NCBI GenBank assembly: GCA_009927375.1
Contig: RFNE01000197.1
Span: 1-9,126, forward strand
Reading direction: 5' to 3'
Length of the DNA: 9,126 nucleotides
Origin: Actinomycetota bacterium
GTDB taxonomy: Bacteria > Actinomycetota > Acidimicrobiia > Acidimicrobiales > Ilumatobacteraceae
Below, one piece after another: positions 7,882 to 9,126 of the stretch. Position 1 is the first letter of the stretch; every line of letters begins with the position of its first letter. Under the pieces are notes generated by a model that did not search any database, was not told the origin of the DNA, and was given only the letters and a program-made list of their open reading frames with translations. The translations under genes were made by a program, and so were the position numbers.

Positions 7882-8372
7882 GCGGCGACGAAATCCGCGA
7901 TTCACTTCCGGAAGATCTCGACGTTTCAGCCTTCGTCGGTCCATATCAATTCCCCGACAACTCACGTCGGCGCATCCCCGCGATCATCTATGCGGTCGTT
8001 GCGATTGTGTTGTTCGTTCTGTGGCTGACTTCGCGCAACTCGGGTTCCGGGCTCGTCAATGACGGCATGTTGTATGCAGCGATCGGTCTCGGACTCTTCG
8101 CAGCATTCGTTTCGAGTTCTGCGTGGAAGATGGGAGTGAACGAACGTGATGCGCTGGTACGTGCGTCACAGGCTGTCGAGTTTCCGGTCGGACACGCGTC
8201 GGCGCAGCAGGTGTGGCGCGGACTTCGTAGCAGGCCGACGTGGCGCGTGCTGTGTTACAGCGCAGAGGAACCGCCACTGAAGCGCGGGCTCGTGCTCGTC
8301 GATGCGGTTGATGGTGCGATCGTGGAGTGCCTCGTGGAGGCAAACCCCGACACCGACGATTCAGTAGGCTGA
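7878..8372 (+). CDS. Unrecognised membrane protein with two transmembrane helices
   Basis: I do not recognise this 164-residue protein. The N-terminus is acidic and soluble (about 1-29, including DLDVSAFVGPYQFPDNS), then three arginines lead into helix 1 (about 33-51, PAIIYAVVAIVLFVLWL). A short Ser/Gly loop joins helix 2 (about 64-82, MLYAAIGLGLFAAFVSS). By the positive-inside rule both ends should face the cytosol. The C-terminal 80 residues look like a small mixed alpha/beta domain (FPVGHASAQQVWRGLRSRPTW, then LVLVDAVDGAIVECLVE). The ATG overlaps the HIT stop and pgsA begins 5 nt after its stop, so it is embedded in the thrS-HIT-pgsA unit; a role linked to the inositol-lipid step or its regulation is guesswork from position. 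Base composition is like its neighbours, with no sign of transfer. Confidence 0.85.
   Translation: MSGDEIRDSLPEDLDVSAFVGPYQFPDNSRRRIPAIIYAVVAIVLFVLWLTSRNSGSGLVNDGMLYAAIGLGLFAAFVSSSAWKMGVNERDALVRASQAVEFPVGHASAQQVWRGLRSRPTWRVLCYSAEEPPLKRGLVLVDAVDGAIVECLVEANPDTDDSVG
8365..8370 (+). promoter_or_regulatory. Putative -10 element (TAGGCT) of pgsA, leaderless arrangement
   Basis: TAGGCT fits TANNNT and its last base is 8 nt from the A of the pgsA ATG, the same distance as in the thrS and fabI candidates. It overlaps the last codons of the membrane-protein gene and would give pgsA a private start within the operon. A short motif, so chance is possible. Confidence 0.35.
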
Positions 8373-8377
8373 ACTCG

Positions 8378-9066
8378 ATGTTTGACGGTCGCTTTCGCGT
8401 CCAGGTGGAAAAGGTCGTGCGTCCCGTCGGAGAGACGCTCCGCAAGACCGGACTTTCGCCCGACCACTTGACGCTCCTCGGCATGCTGGTCGCCGTCGCC
8501 GCCGCGGTGTCGATCGGTGCCGGTGCTTTGCAGCTCGGCTTGTTTCTCGTGATCTGTTCGGCGTTACCCGATTTGCTCGATGGCGCGCTTGCGAAGGCCT
8601 CGAATTCGGCGAGTCAGCGAGGGGCGTTCTTCGACTCCGTCGTCGACCGTGTCACCGATGCGTTGCTGTTCGGTGGCGTGGCATGGTTCTTCGCGACGAC
8701 CAAAGATCCCGGTTGTCGCTCGTTCCGTTCGCGATCATGGGCGTGTCGATGCTGATTTCCTACGAACGCGCCAAGGCCGAATCACTCGGGCTGAACGCCA
8801 AGGGTGGGTTGATGGAGCGCGCGGAGCGCATCATCGTGCTCTGCGTCGGGTTGTTGTTCGAGTCGCTGATCGTGTGGATCATGGTGGCGATGCTGGTCCT
8901 CGTCACGATGACCGCCTTGCAGCGGTTCGTGAAGGTGTGGCGCCAAGCTGCCGTGGCCCCGATCGTTGCCGAGCGCATCGAAGTTCGGCGCAGTCGGCGT
9001 GCGTCGCGTCGTGCGCGACGAGACGACTATCGCGCTCGATTCGCGCGGCGCAAGCGACTGTCGTAG
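8378..9066 (+). CDS. pgsA: CDP-alcohol phosphatidyltransferase, probably phosphatidylinositol-phosphate synthase; frame broken by one missing base near 8709
   Basis: This integral membrane enzyme family joins CDP-diacylglycerol to an alcohol; next to thrS and HIT in actinobacteria it is the phosphatidylinositol-phosphate synthase that feeds PI and PIM synthesis. The N-terminal GLSPDHLTLLGM (25-36) precedes membrane helices, and the CDP-alcohol motif is D65-x2-D68-G69-x2-A72-K73-x8-G82-x3-D86-x3-D90. It has all four aspartates but Lys where the consensus has Arg. After TTKDP the frame goes wrong (GCRSFRS, stop at 8755); the continuation RLSLVPFAIMGVSMLISYER is one frame over. Adding one C to the CCC at 8708-8710 gives 229 residues, normal for the family. 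The C-terminal 30 residues are very rich in arginine (RRSRRASRRARR). ATG at 8378 fits the family N-terminus. The alcohol substrate is inferred from context; glycerol-3-phosphate is the alternative. Confidence 0.85.
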
Positions 9067-9078
9067 TCGACGGCCGTC

Positions 9079-9126
9079 GTGAACGACGCACGTCGCAGTG
9101 GCAACGACGCACTGACTACCGCCGGT
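9079..9126 (+). CDS. Possible start of the next gene (partial, runs off right edge)
   Basis: A GTG at 9079 opens a frame that stays open to the edge (MNDARRSGNDALTTAG, 16 codons). In mycobacteria the gene after pgsA is the PIM acyltransferase (Rv2611c), and a short hydrophilic N-terminus of this kind would fit, but there is too little sequence for a family call and no clear ribosome site. Confidence 0.3.
   Translation, partial: MNDARRSGNDALTTAG

Noticed and set aside
9082..9112. Repeated 10-mer AACGACGCAC near the right edge
   Set aside because: Two short copies 21 nt apart in GC-rich coding-like sequence are easily due to chance; there is no further copy or array.

Overview
The window looks like a core-genome stretch of a GC-rich actinobacterium (Actinomycetota). 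The signs are an InhA-type enoyl reductase, an F420:NADP oxidoreductase, a mycothiol ligase (MshC), and a thrS - HIT - (membrane protein) - pgsA order that resembles the mycobacterial phosphatidylinositol locus. Many genes start with GTG or TTG, neighbouring genes overlap by 4 nt, and several -10-like hexamers sit directly before start codons as in leaderless genes. Placement below phylum, perhaps Acidimicrobiia, is only a guess.

Left arm, minus strand (reading right to left from about 2775): fabI (enoyl-ACP reductase), then 3 nt later a secreted subtilisin-like protease with a TTG start, then 10 nt later the N-terminal part of a DUF255/YyaL-type thioredoxin-fold protein that runs off the left edge. 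The three may form one transcript.

Middle, plus strand: a 46-bp divergent promoter region separates fabI from npdG. npdG overlaps mshC by GTGA, and mshC overlaps plsC (1-acylglycerol-3-phosphate acyltransferase) by ATGA. This compact unit joins F420/NADPH redox, mycothiol synthesis and phospholipid acylation.

Right arm, plus strand: thrS, with its own apparent leaderless promoter inside the end of plsC, overlaps a HIT-family nucleotide hydrolase/phosphorylase. That gene overlaps an unrecognised 164-aa two-helix membrane protein, which is followed by a CDP-alcohol phosphatidyltransferase (pgsA, probably phosphatidylinositol-phosphate synthase). A possible next gene begins at 9079 and runs off the right edge. 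Genes fill nearly the whole window; there is no gene-free stretch of 300 bases, and I see no RNA genes, CRISPR arrays, mobile elements or strong terminators.

A notable property of the sequence is that four of the nine well-supported genes (fabI, plsC, HIT, pgsA) are each broken by an apparent loss of exactly one base, mostly in a short homopolymer, with good family similarity resuming in the next frame. This pattern looks much more like indel error in the assembly than four decaying essential genes. I do not see a convincing new defence or mobile system here. The least understood gene is the two-helix membrane protein between HIT and pgsA.
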